Shown in pieces: positions 7,870 through 14,760 of a stretch of DNA of 20,205 nucleotides. The stretch's first letter is position 1, and every line of letters starts with the position of its first letter. Made by a program: the position numbers and the translations under genes. Below the pieces are notes generated by a model that saw only the letters and a program-made list of their open reading frames with translations, did not search any database and had not been told where the DNA came from. Origin of the DNA: Prevotellaceae bacterium UBA1075 (GTDB taxonomy: Bacteria; Bacteroidota; Bacteroidia; Bacteroidales; Bacteroidaceae); the NCBI GenBank assembly GCA_002316015.1, contig DCCS01000011.1, positions 1-20,205 of the forward strand, in the 5' to 3' direction.

Positions 7870-8289
7870 GCACCCCAATGGCAGTACTACTGCCCTCGCC
7901 ATGTCAAGGTACTTGCATTGCCTTTTCAATATGCTTTCATTGGAACATTTGTACAACGGAGTCGAAGTGCCACTCTTCCTCATTATATCATATTATTAGC
8001 GTCCGCCATGCTTTGACGTTTCGCCTCAATGTTTAGCGGACAGCAATAAAACATTTAATTGAACATGCCACAAAAAAGTAGACAAAAGTCCTGAGGTGTG
8101 CATGTTTTTTTTGTAAATTTGCAACATAAAACAATATACAGAACTACAAAAAAGACTGTTGGCGGTATCATACACAGCCTCTGTAAGGCACTATACCCCT
8201 GTTTGATCCGCAGACAGACCATCTATAATCATCTAACCTATTAACTTGTTTCGGGAGGGGGTATCCCCGAAGCCACATTATCAAACAAC
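7870..8289. other. A/T-rich gap between uvrA and the broken secreted-protein gene
   Basis: These 420 bases hold no credible gene. A short hairpin (GGCAGT-ACT-ACTGCC, 7880-7894) follows the uvrA stop but has no T-run. A 6-bp inverted repeat (GTCCGC at 8001-8006, GCGGAC at 8036-8041) is of doubtful meaning. The promoter at 8091-8121 serves the next gene and leaves a leader of about 160 bases. That leader contains a hairpin, TTCGGG paired with CCCGAA, within about 8248-8272. Composition falls well below that of uvrA. Confidence 0.6.
8091..8121 (+). promoter_or_regulatory. Promoter of the A/T-rich secreted-protein gene
   Basis: TAAATTTG at 8114-8121 is a perfect TAnnTTTG. CTG at 8091-8093 lies 20 bases upstream as a partial -33 TTG. 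Transcription would start near 8127. Confidence 0.65.
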
Positions 8290-9511
8290 ATGAAAAGGAA
8301 TTTACTCATGTCAGCCATGCTTGCAGCAGGCTTGGCGGCAAGCGCACAGACGCAGGAAGCACTGAGAGTGAAAGAAGGATGTTTTGATTTTTTACCAAAG
8401 CATCTTACCACTACCGGCCAGGTAACGCCTTATTCTGTCATTGGAGGTTCCGACAGCCAAGTTGGGGTGGGTAGAATTTACAATCTACAACGAGTCTTTC
8501 AACAAGGTCAAGAGTTTTACCTATCCTCTTCGCACATTTGAGGTTAAGAACACATTCAAGAAAGCCTTGGCAGACATTACCAAGAAAACAGTTATAGGAG
8601 ATCCTTACCTCAGGCCTGTTGGCAAAGAATCTGATTTTGCCACGCTTGATGATTTTAAGCAATTTGTTCTCCAAAACTTATTGCCAGACCTTACAGCTGA
8701 TTGTTTCTTTATAGACCAAGACGGCAATTTTGCTTATCATGACTCTGATGACGATTGGATTCGGTGTAGGGGATATGAAACTATAGACGACAAGGAAGTT
8801 CCTACCATCACGCAGACGTATTACTATTATAACAAGGAAGAGAAAACCATTTATTACTGTAGTGCATCTATGGCTGTAGAAATAGACCTTGACCATTTGA
8901 CTTGGACGGAGGATGATAGCCAAGAACCTTATATCTATACAGAAACAGAAGGCGTCTCTGGTTTTGAATTGTATGATTATGACATTGCCGGCTATCCTGG
9001 CTGTCAAGACGGTAATCTTTCTATAACTCAAAATATATTTAATGATGACGACAAGTATGAGTTTCTCGTCTCGTCTAGCAAACAGGTGGATGCCCCTGCC
9101 AATGTCAATACTACATTGGAAAATGGATTGTCAATAGCTGGAGCGGAGAATGGCAAACTTGTAATCAAAAAGAGAGAGAAGGACAAGTATTACGAGGACT
9201 GTCTAAAGATTGTAAACGAAGACGGGGAGGACTTGTTCACTTTTACGGGTGGCGCTGACGGGATAATAGACGGACATGCTTTTTACCGTTTGAATGGCAA
9301 GACTTATGCATCCATTGATGAGTACAGCAAAAATGGTACGGTTTCTTATGTACTGTATCTTCTTGATACGGAATCAACGGGCATTACTGAGTTGGCTCGC
9401 ACCAATGCCGTGAAAGGTATGCCCACTTACAATTTACAGGGAATGAGGGTTCGAAAGGATGCCAAAGGAGTGGTTATCCAGCAAGGCGGCAAGAAATACC
9501 TCAACAAGTAA
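8290..9511 (+). pseudogene. Secreted Bacteroidales protein, frameshifted (function unknown)
   Basis: The first 58 codons encode a signal peptide (MKRNLLMSAMLAAGLAASAQ) and the start of a mature domain, then the frame runs into a stop at 8539-8541. The remaining protein continues in the next frame to TAA at 9511. Removing one G from GGGG at 8464-8467 joins the halves as DSQVGWVEFTIYNESF and gives 406 codons with no other break. The middle is rich in Asp, Glu and Tyr, with no domain I recognise. The C-terminus (MPTYNLQGMRVRKDAKGVVI, then QQGGKKYLNK) resembles the common C-terminal segment of Bacteroidales secreted proteins. Base composition is much more A/T-rich than the neighbours, suggesting transfer or relaxed selection. 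The shift may be a real mutation or a base-call error. Confidence 0.8.
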
Positions 9512-9550
9512 AGTTGTCATTGTATCGCAATAGATTCGATGTGGCAATCA

Positions 9551-9603
9551 AAACAAAGCCCGACAGGAAAGAAGCCAAAAGCCCATCCTGCCGGGCTTTG
9601 TTT
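9551..9603. terminator. Bidirectional terminator between convergent genes
   Basis: A 17-bp stem with one mismatch (9551-9567 with 9587-9603) encloses a 19-base loop. It ends in CTTTGTTTG on the plus strand and CTTTGTTTTG on the minus strand, so it can serve both the broken secreted-protein gene and the HA-domain gene. Confidence 0.8.
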
Positions 9604-9717
9604 GTAAGCATTGCCTCCATGCTTTTGGGTAGCGTAAAACCATGCTTTCCTAATACGGGCACATTGGAACAACCGATGTCCAAAGCAGGAACCTCAGTCC
9701 TGTCATTTCATTGCGTC

Positions 9718-9933
9718 TTACGAGTCCCGCATCCGGCTGAGTTCATCAAGCATGCGCATGTGCTGATTGTCCTGTTTGCCCTGGAGGATGAGTTTTCGGT
9801 TGTACTTCCACCAGTTGAGCAGGGCACGCTTTTCCACCCTGCGTTTGTCGGGCAGATGGTGGTGCTCCTCTATGTAAGCCTTGAGCTGGCCGTATTTGTC
9901 GAGCCATACCTGTTCTCTTTTTCCTGTTGCCAT
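9718..9933 (-). CDS. Stand-alone helicase-associated (HA) domain protein
   Basis: This 71-residue protein consists of little else than one helicase-associated domain: WLDKYGQLKAYIEEHHHLP, then a conserved LLNWWKYNRK segment and a final helix HMRMLDELSRM. In large helicases this domain occurs as C-terminal repeats and is thought to contact nucleic acid. Here no helicase is attached or nearby. Similar short HA proteins are, from general knowledge, found in Bacteroidales, with unknown roles. Translation from ATG 9933 has no strong ribosome-binding site. A terminator-like hairpin with a T-run lies only about 12 bases upstream, so expression may depend on read-through or RNA structure. The gene converges on the frameshifted gene and shares its terminator. 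Confidence 0.68.
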   Translation of the reverse strand: MATGKREQVWLDKYGQLKAYIEEHHHLPDKRRVEKRALLNWWKYNRKLILQGKQDNQHMRMLDELSRMRDS

Positions 9934-9944
9934 AACTTGCCTGT

Positions 9945-9992
9945 AAAAATCGCGTGCGGGCCGCCAGAGGCATTCCTCTGGCAGCCCACACG
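9945..9992 (-). terminator. Terminator-like hairpin immediately upstream of the HA-domain gene
   Basis: On the minus strand an 18-bp stem (9975-9992 with 9953-9970; one mismatch, one wobble) closes a 4-base loop and is followed by GCGATTTTT. It can terminate the outer-membrane protein gene, whose stop is about 95 bases upstream. It ends 12 bases before the ATG of the HA gene, so it may also control that gene. Confidence 0.78.
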
Positions 9993-10086
9993 TATGTCAC
10001 CCTATCTGTACCATATCACTTCACGCGGCACACTTGCCACTCCACCTGCCTCCTTGAACGACACGAGTGCCACGCACACGATGGCA

Positions 10087-10698
10087 TCAGAAGTAGAAGC
10101 CCATGCCCAGTTTCAGACCCACCTCGGTGCCCTCGCTGAAGCGGTTGAGACAGAGGTTGCAATAGACCGAAGGCTCCACGCTCAGGTACTGGTTGATGTA
10201 GAAGCAGTAGCCCACCTCGGGTGTGAGGTGCATGTAGTTGCGATTGCCATAATGGCGCAGGACTGTCTCGCGCACAAGTGTGCTCCCATCGGGGAGTGTG
10301 CTCTCCACGCTGTTCACAGTCTGGCTCGTGGTCACATTGCTGGCATGCTGGTACATCAAGCCCAGTCCCAGAAAGATGCCGTTCTGCTCGATGTAATACC
10401 TTCCGCCTACCCCTATCTGCAGGTCATTGCGGTTCTTCATCTCGCCACGCGTCCCCTGGTGCTCATACCCCAGGCGCCCATATACCATCCAGCAGTCCTC
10501 CACGAAATAGCCCCCTGTGGCTTGTATGCCCATCTTGAACTTGGAGTCCTTGCTGTAGGACAGCCCCATGCCCGTGAGCGAGGTGTTGATGTATGAGGTA
10601 TATTTCTCAAACTGAGCCGAAACTGGCAGGCTGGACACTGCAACCAGCAACGCCAGAAGTCCTTTTCTCAATGCGGATGTCTTCATTGCAATAGTCAT
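10087..10698 (-). CDS. Outer-membrane beta-barrel protein
   Basis: This 203-residue protein has a signal peptide ending LPVSA-Q29 and then alternating short strands rich in Gly and aromatic residues (for example MVYGRLGYEHQG, DLQIGVGGRYYIEQ, GIFLGLGLMYQHASN, YMHLTPEVGYCFYI). It finishes with LGMGFYF. A terminal aromatic residue and 8-strand size fit the small OmpA/OmpX-like or 'outer membrane beta-barrel domain' families. It would sit in the outer membrane; its cargo or partner is unknown. The ATG at 10698 is preceded by AAAAAGGAATA, which favours it over the ATG at 10686. A promoter lies at 10730-10760 and a hairpin terminator at 9945-9992, so it is probably its own unit. Confidence 0.82.
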   Translation of the reverse strand: MTIAMKTSALRKGLLALLVAVSSLPVSAQFEKYTSYINTSLTGMGLSYSKDSKFKMGIQATGGYFVEDCWMVYGRLGYEHQGTRGEMKNRNDLQIGVGGRYYIEQNGIFLGLGLMYQHASNVTTSQTVNSVESTLPDGSTLVRETVLRHYGNRNYMHLTPEVGYCFYINQYLSVEPSVYCNLCLNRFSEGTEVGLKLGMGFYF

Positions 10699-10729
10699 TA
10701 TTCCTTTTTGTTCTCATCTTAAACAAGGG

Positions 10730-10760
10730 CGAAGTTATGGGATTTTTCTCATGACGGCAA
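10730..10760 (-). promoter_or_regulatory. Promoter of the outer-membrane protein gene
   Basis: On the minus strand TTG (10760-10758) is followed after exactly 20 bases by TAACTTCG (10737-10730), one base off the TAnnTTTG consensus. The leader would be about 25 bases. The promoter lies in the 88-base gap after cstA. Confidence 0.65.
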
Positions 10761-10786
10761 GGGTCACCTTCGCATTTTAGAATGTT

Positions 10787-12205
10787 TTAACTTCTTTTGC
10801 GTCTGCCGCAGAAAAGCCATACAGAAAAGAGCCCGGCCAACAGGCACATGAAGGCAATTCCACTCACAATCCCTACTGGAAGGGGAAGTTGGAACCCTTC
10901 GGGAGCCACCAGGATGTAACTGGCACACACCACCGTCATGAACATGGCGGGCAGAAGTGTTATCCAAAAACACTTTCCCTTCCTGGCCAGCCACACGCTC
11001 ACAGCCCACAGAGTTATAAAAGCCAGCGTCTGATTGGACCACGCGAAGTAACGCCACAGCACATCGAAGTTCACGAACAGCAGCGACACACACACAGCAA
11101 AGATGGGCAGGCTGAGCGCAAGCCTCCTCCACAGTCTGTCCTGGCGGAAATGCAGGAAGTCTGCCGCCATCAGCCTGGCACTACGCAAGGCTGTGTCACC
11201 ACTGGTGATGGGGGCGGCTACCACACCCAGGATGGCCAGCACGGCTCCCACTCTGCCCATCCAACTGCTGCAGATCCTGCTGACCACCACTGCGGGATTG
11301 CCCATGTCGGCGAGTTGCTGATAGCCGCCTGCGTACTTGATGGAGGCCGCAGCCCAGATAAGTGCCACAAGCCCCTCCACTATCATGGCACCATAAAACA
11401 CGCGCCTGCCCATGCGCTCGTTCTTGAGACAGCGCGCCATCATGGGACTTTGTGTACCATGGAAGCCGCTGATGGCTCCACAGGCAATGGTAATGCAGAG
11501 CATGGGGAACACGGGGAGTCCCTGGGGGTGGTTGCCTGTAAGCGAGTCGGTCAGTTCGGGCATCCAACCGTCATGCGTGAAGATTCCCACACACAGACCC
11601 ACCGCCATCACAAGCATGGCCAGGCCAAAGAGCGGATATATGCGACCTATCAGGGCACTCACGGGAAGCAGGGTCGCAAGCACATAATATAGGAATATAA
11701 GAACTGACCAGAAGAGCACAGTGCCACACGCGCCCCAGCCCGATGTCATATTGGAAAGCAAACTGGCAGGGGTGGCAACGAAAACAGCGGCCACCAGCAC
11801 CAGCAGCACCATAGAAAATACACGCATGAGCAGTCTGACACCCGCCCCCAGTTCGTCACCCACAAACTCGGAAATGGATGTGCCTCCCTTGCGCAAACTG
11901 ATCATTCCGCTCATGTAGTCGTGCGTGGCTCCCACGAAGATGCAGCCAAGCACAATCCACAGATACGCGGCTGGCCCATACAGAATGCCCATGATGGCAC
12001 CAAAGATGGGACCTGTGCCCGCGATGTTGAGAAACTGGATGAGGAACACCTTCCAAGTGGGCATGGGGATATAGTCAACCCCATCACCCTGGGTATAGCA
12101 AGGGGTGGGCCTATCGGGCTCCACGCCAAAAACCTTCTCCACCACCGCTCCGTAGAACACATATCCGAGCACAAGACAGAGAAGCGAAATACAAAATGTA
12201 ACCAT
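10787..12205 (-). CDS. Carbon starvation protein CstA family transporter
   Basis: This 472-residue protein has many hydrophobic helices and belongs to the CstA family of inner-membrane proton-coupled carriers. Characterised members import pyruvate (BtsT) or peptides/pyruvate (CstA). Diagnostic segments are FLNIAGTGPIFGAIMG (58-73) and IFVGATHDYMSGM (89-101), followed by ISLRKGGTSISEFVG, and later HGTQSPMMARCLKNER and APITSGDTALRSAR. It is shorter than E. coli CstA (about 700), as is usual for the Bacteroidetes form; the missing part lies mostly at the C-terminus. It is transcribed divergently from the GHL10 gene, with overlapping promoters. No clear terminator follows it, so some read-through into the outer-membrane protein gene is possible. 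Confidence 0.9.
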   Translation of the reverse strand: MVTFCISLLCLVLGYVFYGAVVEKVFGVEPDRPTPCYTQGDGVDYIPMPTWKVFLIQFLNIAGTGPIFGAIMGILYGPAAYLWIVLGCIFVGATHDYMSGMISLRKGGTSISEFVGDELGAGVRLLMRVFSMVLLVLVAAVFVATPASLLSNMTSGWGACGTVLFWSVLIFLYYVLATLLPVSALIGRIYPLFGLAMLVMAVGLCVGIFTHDGWMPELTDSLTGNHPQGLPVFPMLCITIACGAISGFHGTQSPMMARCLKNERMGRRVFYGAMIVEGLVALIWAAASIKYAGGYQQLADMGNPAVVVSRICSSWMGRVGAVLAILGVVAAPITSGDTALRSARLMAADFLHFRQDRLWRRLALSLPIFAVCVSLLFVNFDVLWRYFAWSNQTLAFITLWAVSVWLARKGKCFWITLLPAMFMTVVCASYILVAPEGFQLPLPVGIVSGIAFMCLLAGLFSVWLFCGRRKRS

Positions 12206-12235
12206 GTCTATCGCCTTTTCTTATAAACCGGCATG

Positions 12236-12243
12236 CAAATTTA
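12236..12243 (-). promoter_or_regulatory. -7 element of the cstA-family gene promoter
   Basis: On the minus strand TAAATTTG (12243-12236) is a perfect TAnnTTTG. The -33 candidate is TTC at 12264-12262, 18 bases upstream. It leaves a leader of about 25 bases before the ATG at 12205. Confidence 0.65.
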
Positions 12244-12265
12244 AGGAAAAAACGATAAATTGAAC

Positions 12266-12273
12266 TATCTTTG
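12266..12273 (+). promoter_or_regulatory. -7 element of the GHL10-like gene, abutting the start codon
   Basis: TATCTTTG, followed by CA, is a perfect TAnnTTTG on the plus strand and ends 5 bases before the ATG at 12279. The expected start of transcription is therefore at or within a few bases of the A of the ATG. Its -33 region overlaps the -7 element of the divergent cstA-family gene. Confidence 0.68.
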
Positions 12274-12278
12274 CAGGC

Positions 12279-13760
12279 ATGAATGTAAACAGAAAGATAT
12301 GGGCACTGGCCACAGTGGCCGTACTTTGCACCACTATATACGCGCAGGACTTGTTCTCGCCCGCGCATTCCGCGCCCAAGAGGGAGGTGCGCGGCGTGTG
12401 GATAACCACTCTGGGAGGATTGGACTGGCCCAAGGCCAAGGTCTCGTCGCCACAGGGCATTGAGCGGCAGAAACAGGAACTGACTGCCATACTCGACCAG
12501 TTGCAGGCTTGCCACATCAACACAATCTTCTTGCAGACGCGCGTGCGGGGAAGCGTCATCTATCCCAGCCACATCGAGCCATGGGACGTGGCACTCACCG
12601 GACAATATGGAAAGAGTCCAGGATACGACCCTCTGGCCTTTGCCATCGAGGAGACACACAAGCGGGGCATGGAACTTCACGCCTGGGTGGTGACCATCCC
12701 CTGCTTCAAGGTCGCACAGGCCAGGCGAATCGGAAAGAACAGCCTCGCGCATACGCATCCAAATTGGCTCAAGAGGCATGCCGGAACCTATTACCTGGAT
12801 CCCGGCCAGCCTGGTGTGGCCGACTACATCGCCGACATATGCCAGGAGATTGCCGAGAAATATGATGTGGACGGCATACACTTCGACTATATCCGCTACC
12901 CCGAAAACCCCGAAGCCTTTCCTGACGGGCAGACCTACAGGAAATACGGCATGGGCCTGTCAAAGCGCGAGTGGAGATGTGACAACATCACAAACATAGC
13001 ACGCACAGCCTACCAGCGCATCAAGGCACTGAAGCCATGGGTGAGGGTGAGTTGCTCACCCGTGGGCAAATACCAGGATGTGGCACGGTACTCGGCCAAG
13101 GGATGGGCTGCGCTCACCTCTGTATATCAAGACGCCCAGGGATGGCTGCGCGAGGGCATCATGGACATGCTCTGCCCGATGATGTACTTCCAGGGAAACC
13201 ACTTCTACCCCTTCGCTGCCGACTGGCAGGAGCAGTCCTACGGGCGCACCATCGCGCCTGGATTGGGAATCTATTTCTTGAGCCCGAAGGAAAAGGACTG
13301 GGAATGGGGCATCATCCAACGTGAATTGTGCTACACCCGCCAGCAGGAACTCGGCGGACAGGCTTACTTCCGAAGTCAATTCCTCACAGAAAACACCAAG
13401 GGCATCTACGACTATCTGCACGACAGTTTTTACCCCTATCCTGCCCTTACCCCTGCCATGACCTGGCTCTGTGACACACCGCCCCAGGCTCCCAAGGTGA
13501 CCAGGCGGGAACGCGTGGATGGAGTGAAGGAGCACCTGGTATGGAGCCAGGTAAAAGGAAGCCACGGCGAGGCATGCCGGTATGTGCTCTACGCGGGCAA
13601 GGCATCGCCCGTCGACACCTCCGACCCCGCCAACATCGTCACCGTGGCCTGGAACAACGAATATACCTACAACCTGCTCTCACGCACCCTCTATGGCCTG
13701 CACATGGCTGTGACAGCCATTGACCGGTTCGGAAACGAGAGTGCCCCCACAGAGTTCTGA
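12279..13760 (+). CDS. Secreted family 10-like glycosyl hydrolase (GHL10/DUF187)
   Basis: This 493-residue protein has a signal peptide (residues 1-22, ending TTIYA-Q). The GHL10 (DUF187, YngK-like) TIM-barrel domain covers about 34-370. It starts with the family hallmark REVRGVWITTLGGLDWP (35-51) and contains VDGIHFDYIRYP (197-208) with likely active-site acidic residues, and the strand MDMLCPMMYFQG. Residues about 400-493 resemble a fibronectin type III-like module ending in VTAIDRFGNES. Its substrate is unknown; peptidoglycan-derived glycans have been proposed for this family. It is probably periplasmic or surface-exposed. The chosen ATG is the only in-frame one giving a complete signal peptide. 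Confidence 0.9.
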   Translation: MNVNRKIWALATVAVLCTTIYAQDLFSPAHSAPKREVRGVWITTLGGLDWPKAKVSSPQGIERQKQELTAILDQLQACHINTIFLQTRVRGSVIYPSHIEPWDVALTGQYGKSPGYDPLAFAIEETHKRGMELHAWVVTIPCFKVAQARRIGKNSLAHTHPNWLKRHAGTYYLDPGQPGVADYIADICQEIAEKYDVDGIHFDYIRYPENPEAFPDGQTYRKYGMGLSKREWRCDNITNIARTAYQRIKALKPWVRVSCSPVGKYQDVARYSAKGWAALTSVYQDAQGWLREGIMDMLCPMMYFQGNHFYPFAADWQEQSYGRTIAPGLGIYFLSPKEKDWEWGIIQRELCYTRQQELGGQAYFRSQFLTENTKGIYDYLHDSFYPYPALTPAMTWLCDTPPQAPKVTRRERVDGVKEHLVWSQVKGSHGEACRYVLYAGKASPVDTSDPANIVTVAWNNEYTYNLLSRTLYGLHMAVTAIDRFGNESAPTEF

Positions 13761-14140
13761 AAGGGAATGGCCATGTTTGCCACGAGGCCACTCCAGCCCA
13801 AAGCACACTCACACAAGGGCCACGAGGCCAAGCAATTCCACAAACCACGAAATGCAAAAGAAGAAGTCGGTCGTTGACACGTTTCAGACATAGTACAAGT
13901 GTATGTCCACACATGACCTTCCTGACGAAGAAGAAGGGTGTGGCATGTACAGACACCACCCACAAAGGGAGACGGCAGATTGATGTGCCAACATGGAGAC
14001 AGCCCCAGCATCTGGGAGTGAGGAAAGGCAACTGCATGGCACTGACCTCCAAGGGAAGTCTCTAAAGGGCACTACTTGTGCCTCTTTTTGCACCTGGGAA
14101 AGTTCTTATCCCGAAAATTATTTGTATGTTTGCATACGAT
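13761..14140. other. Intergenic region with two 12-bp direct repeats
   Basis: These 380 bases contain no credible gene. GCCACGAGGCCA occurs at 13779-13790 and again at 13819-13830, exactly 40 bases apart. Around the first copy GGAATGGCC can pair with GGCCACTCC (one mismatch), a weak hairpin without a T-run that might end the GHL10 transcript. GACATA and TATGTC near 13888-13908 form another short inverted repeat. The promoter of the next gene lies at the right end. Confidence 0.55.
14125..14132 (+). promoter_or_regulatory. -7 element of the unknown/polyamine gene pair
   Basis: TATGTTTG, followed by CA, is a perfect TAnnTTTG. TTC at 14103-14105 lies 19 bases upstream as a partial -33. Transcription would start near 14138, only 2-3 bases before the ATG at 14141. 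Confidence 0.65.
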
Positions 14141-14722
14141 ATGGAAACTGGCAAGAAAAAAAGACACTACATACTGGTGGATGCCGAGTACGCGGAAAAC
14201 GTGGCCTCAAGGCTGAGGCGGCATTATGCCGAAACGTTGGGGCGTGAGATGCCCCGGCTGGATTTGGCAGACTGGCTTACATGCTGCGCGCTGGACTGTG
14301 GGCTCCAGCAGGGGGACAACGAGGTGCAGGTGTGCATCTTCCACAACCCGGACAAAAAGGAATTGACACACTTCGTGCCCTCTGACCTAAAGGACGAGTT
14401 GGACAAACAAGGGTTCGACGTGCCTGGATTGGGCGAGTTCACCGTCAATTGCGCCGCAAAGGAAAGCCTCGTGGAAGGTGCTCCCCTGCCCATCCAGGCC
14501 GCACTCTTCATCCTGCGAGACCAGGGCGAGGGCGCGATTACGCTGATATCCGACACAGGCGCACACCTGCCGGAACTCTGCCAGGCTGCCGCCGAGTCCC
14601 CCAGACACCCGCTCACCATCATGGACATGGAGCAACAGATGGGCACGCCAGGACATGTGGTGCTGGGGTTCAGCATGGTGCATGCCATGGGATTGAGCCA
14701 GCAGGACTTGCAGAGAGGATAA
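14141..14722 (+). CDS. Conserved-looking unknown protein, possible NYN/PIN-like fold
   Basis: I do not recognise this 193-residue protein firmly; it may belong to a Bacteroidales DUF family. It starts METGKKKRHYILVDAEYAEN, with no signal peptide or membrane segment, so it is cytoplasmic. A hydrophobic strand ending in Asp14 at the N-terminus and a second strand ITLISDTGAHLPEL (133-146) recall the acidic strand ends of NYN/PIN-type nucleases, but the middle acidic residues are not obvious. This is only a hint. I prefer ATG 14141: the -7 element ends at 14132, so the longer starts at 14078 and 14126 lie in or before the promoter. It is followed after 38 bases by the saccharopine dehydrogenase-fold gene, probably in one transcript. 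Confidence 0.72.
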   Translation: METGKKKRHYILVDAEYAENVASRLRRHYAETLGREMPRLDLADWLTCCALDCGLQQGDNEVQVCIFHNPDKKELTHFVPSDLKDELDKQGFDVPGLGEFTVNCAAKESLVEGAPLPIQAALFILRDQGEGAITLISDTGAHLPELCQAAAESPRHPLTIMDMEQQMGTPGHVVLGFSMVHAMGLSQQDLQRG

Positions 14723-14760
14723 GGCAAGAAAGGAACAAAACAAGAATAAACAAAGCATAT

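Noticed and set aside
7880..7894. Hairpin after uvrA as a rho-independent terminator
   Set aside because: The stem is only 6 bp and no T-run follows.
13874..14065. 63-residue plus-strand frame after the GHL10 gene
   Set aside because: It has no family resemblance, unusual composition for this genome and no promoter or start context.
14078..14140. Longer start for the unknown protein (14078 or 14126)
   Set aside because: These starts lie before or within the TATGTTTG promoter element, and the added residues look non-coding.
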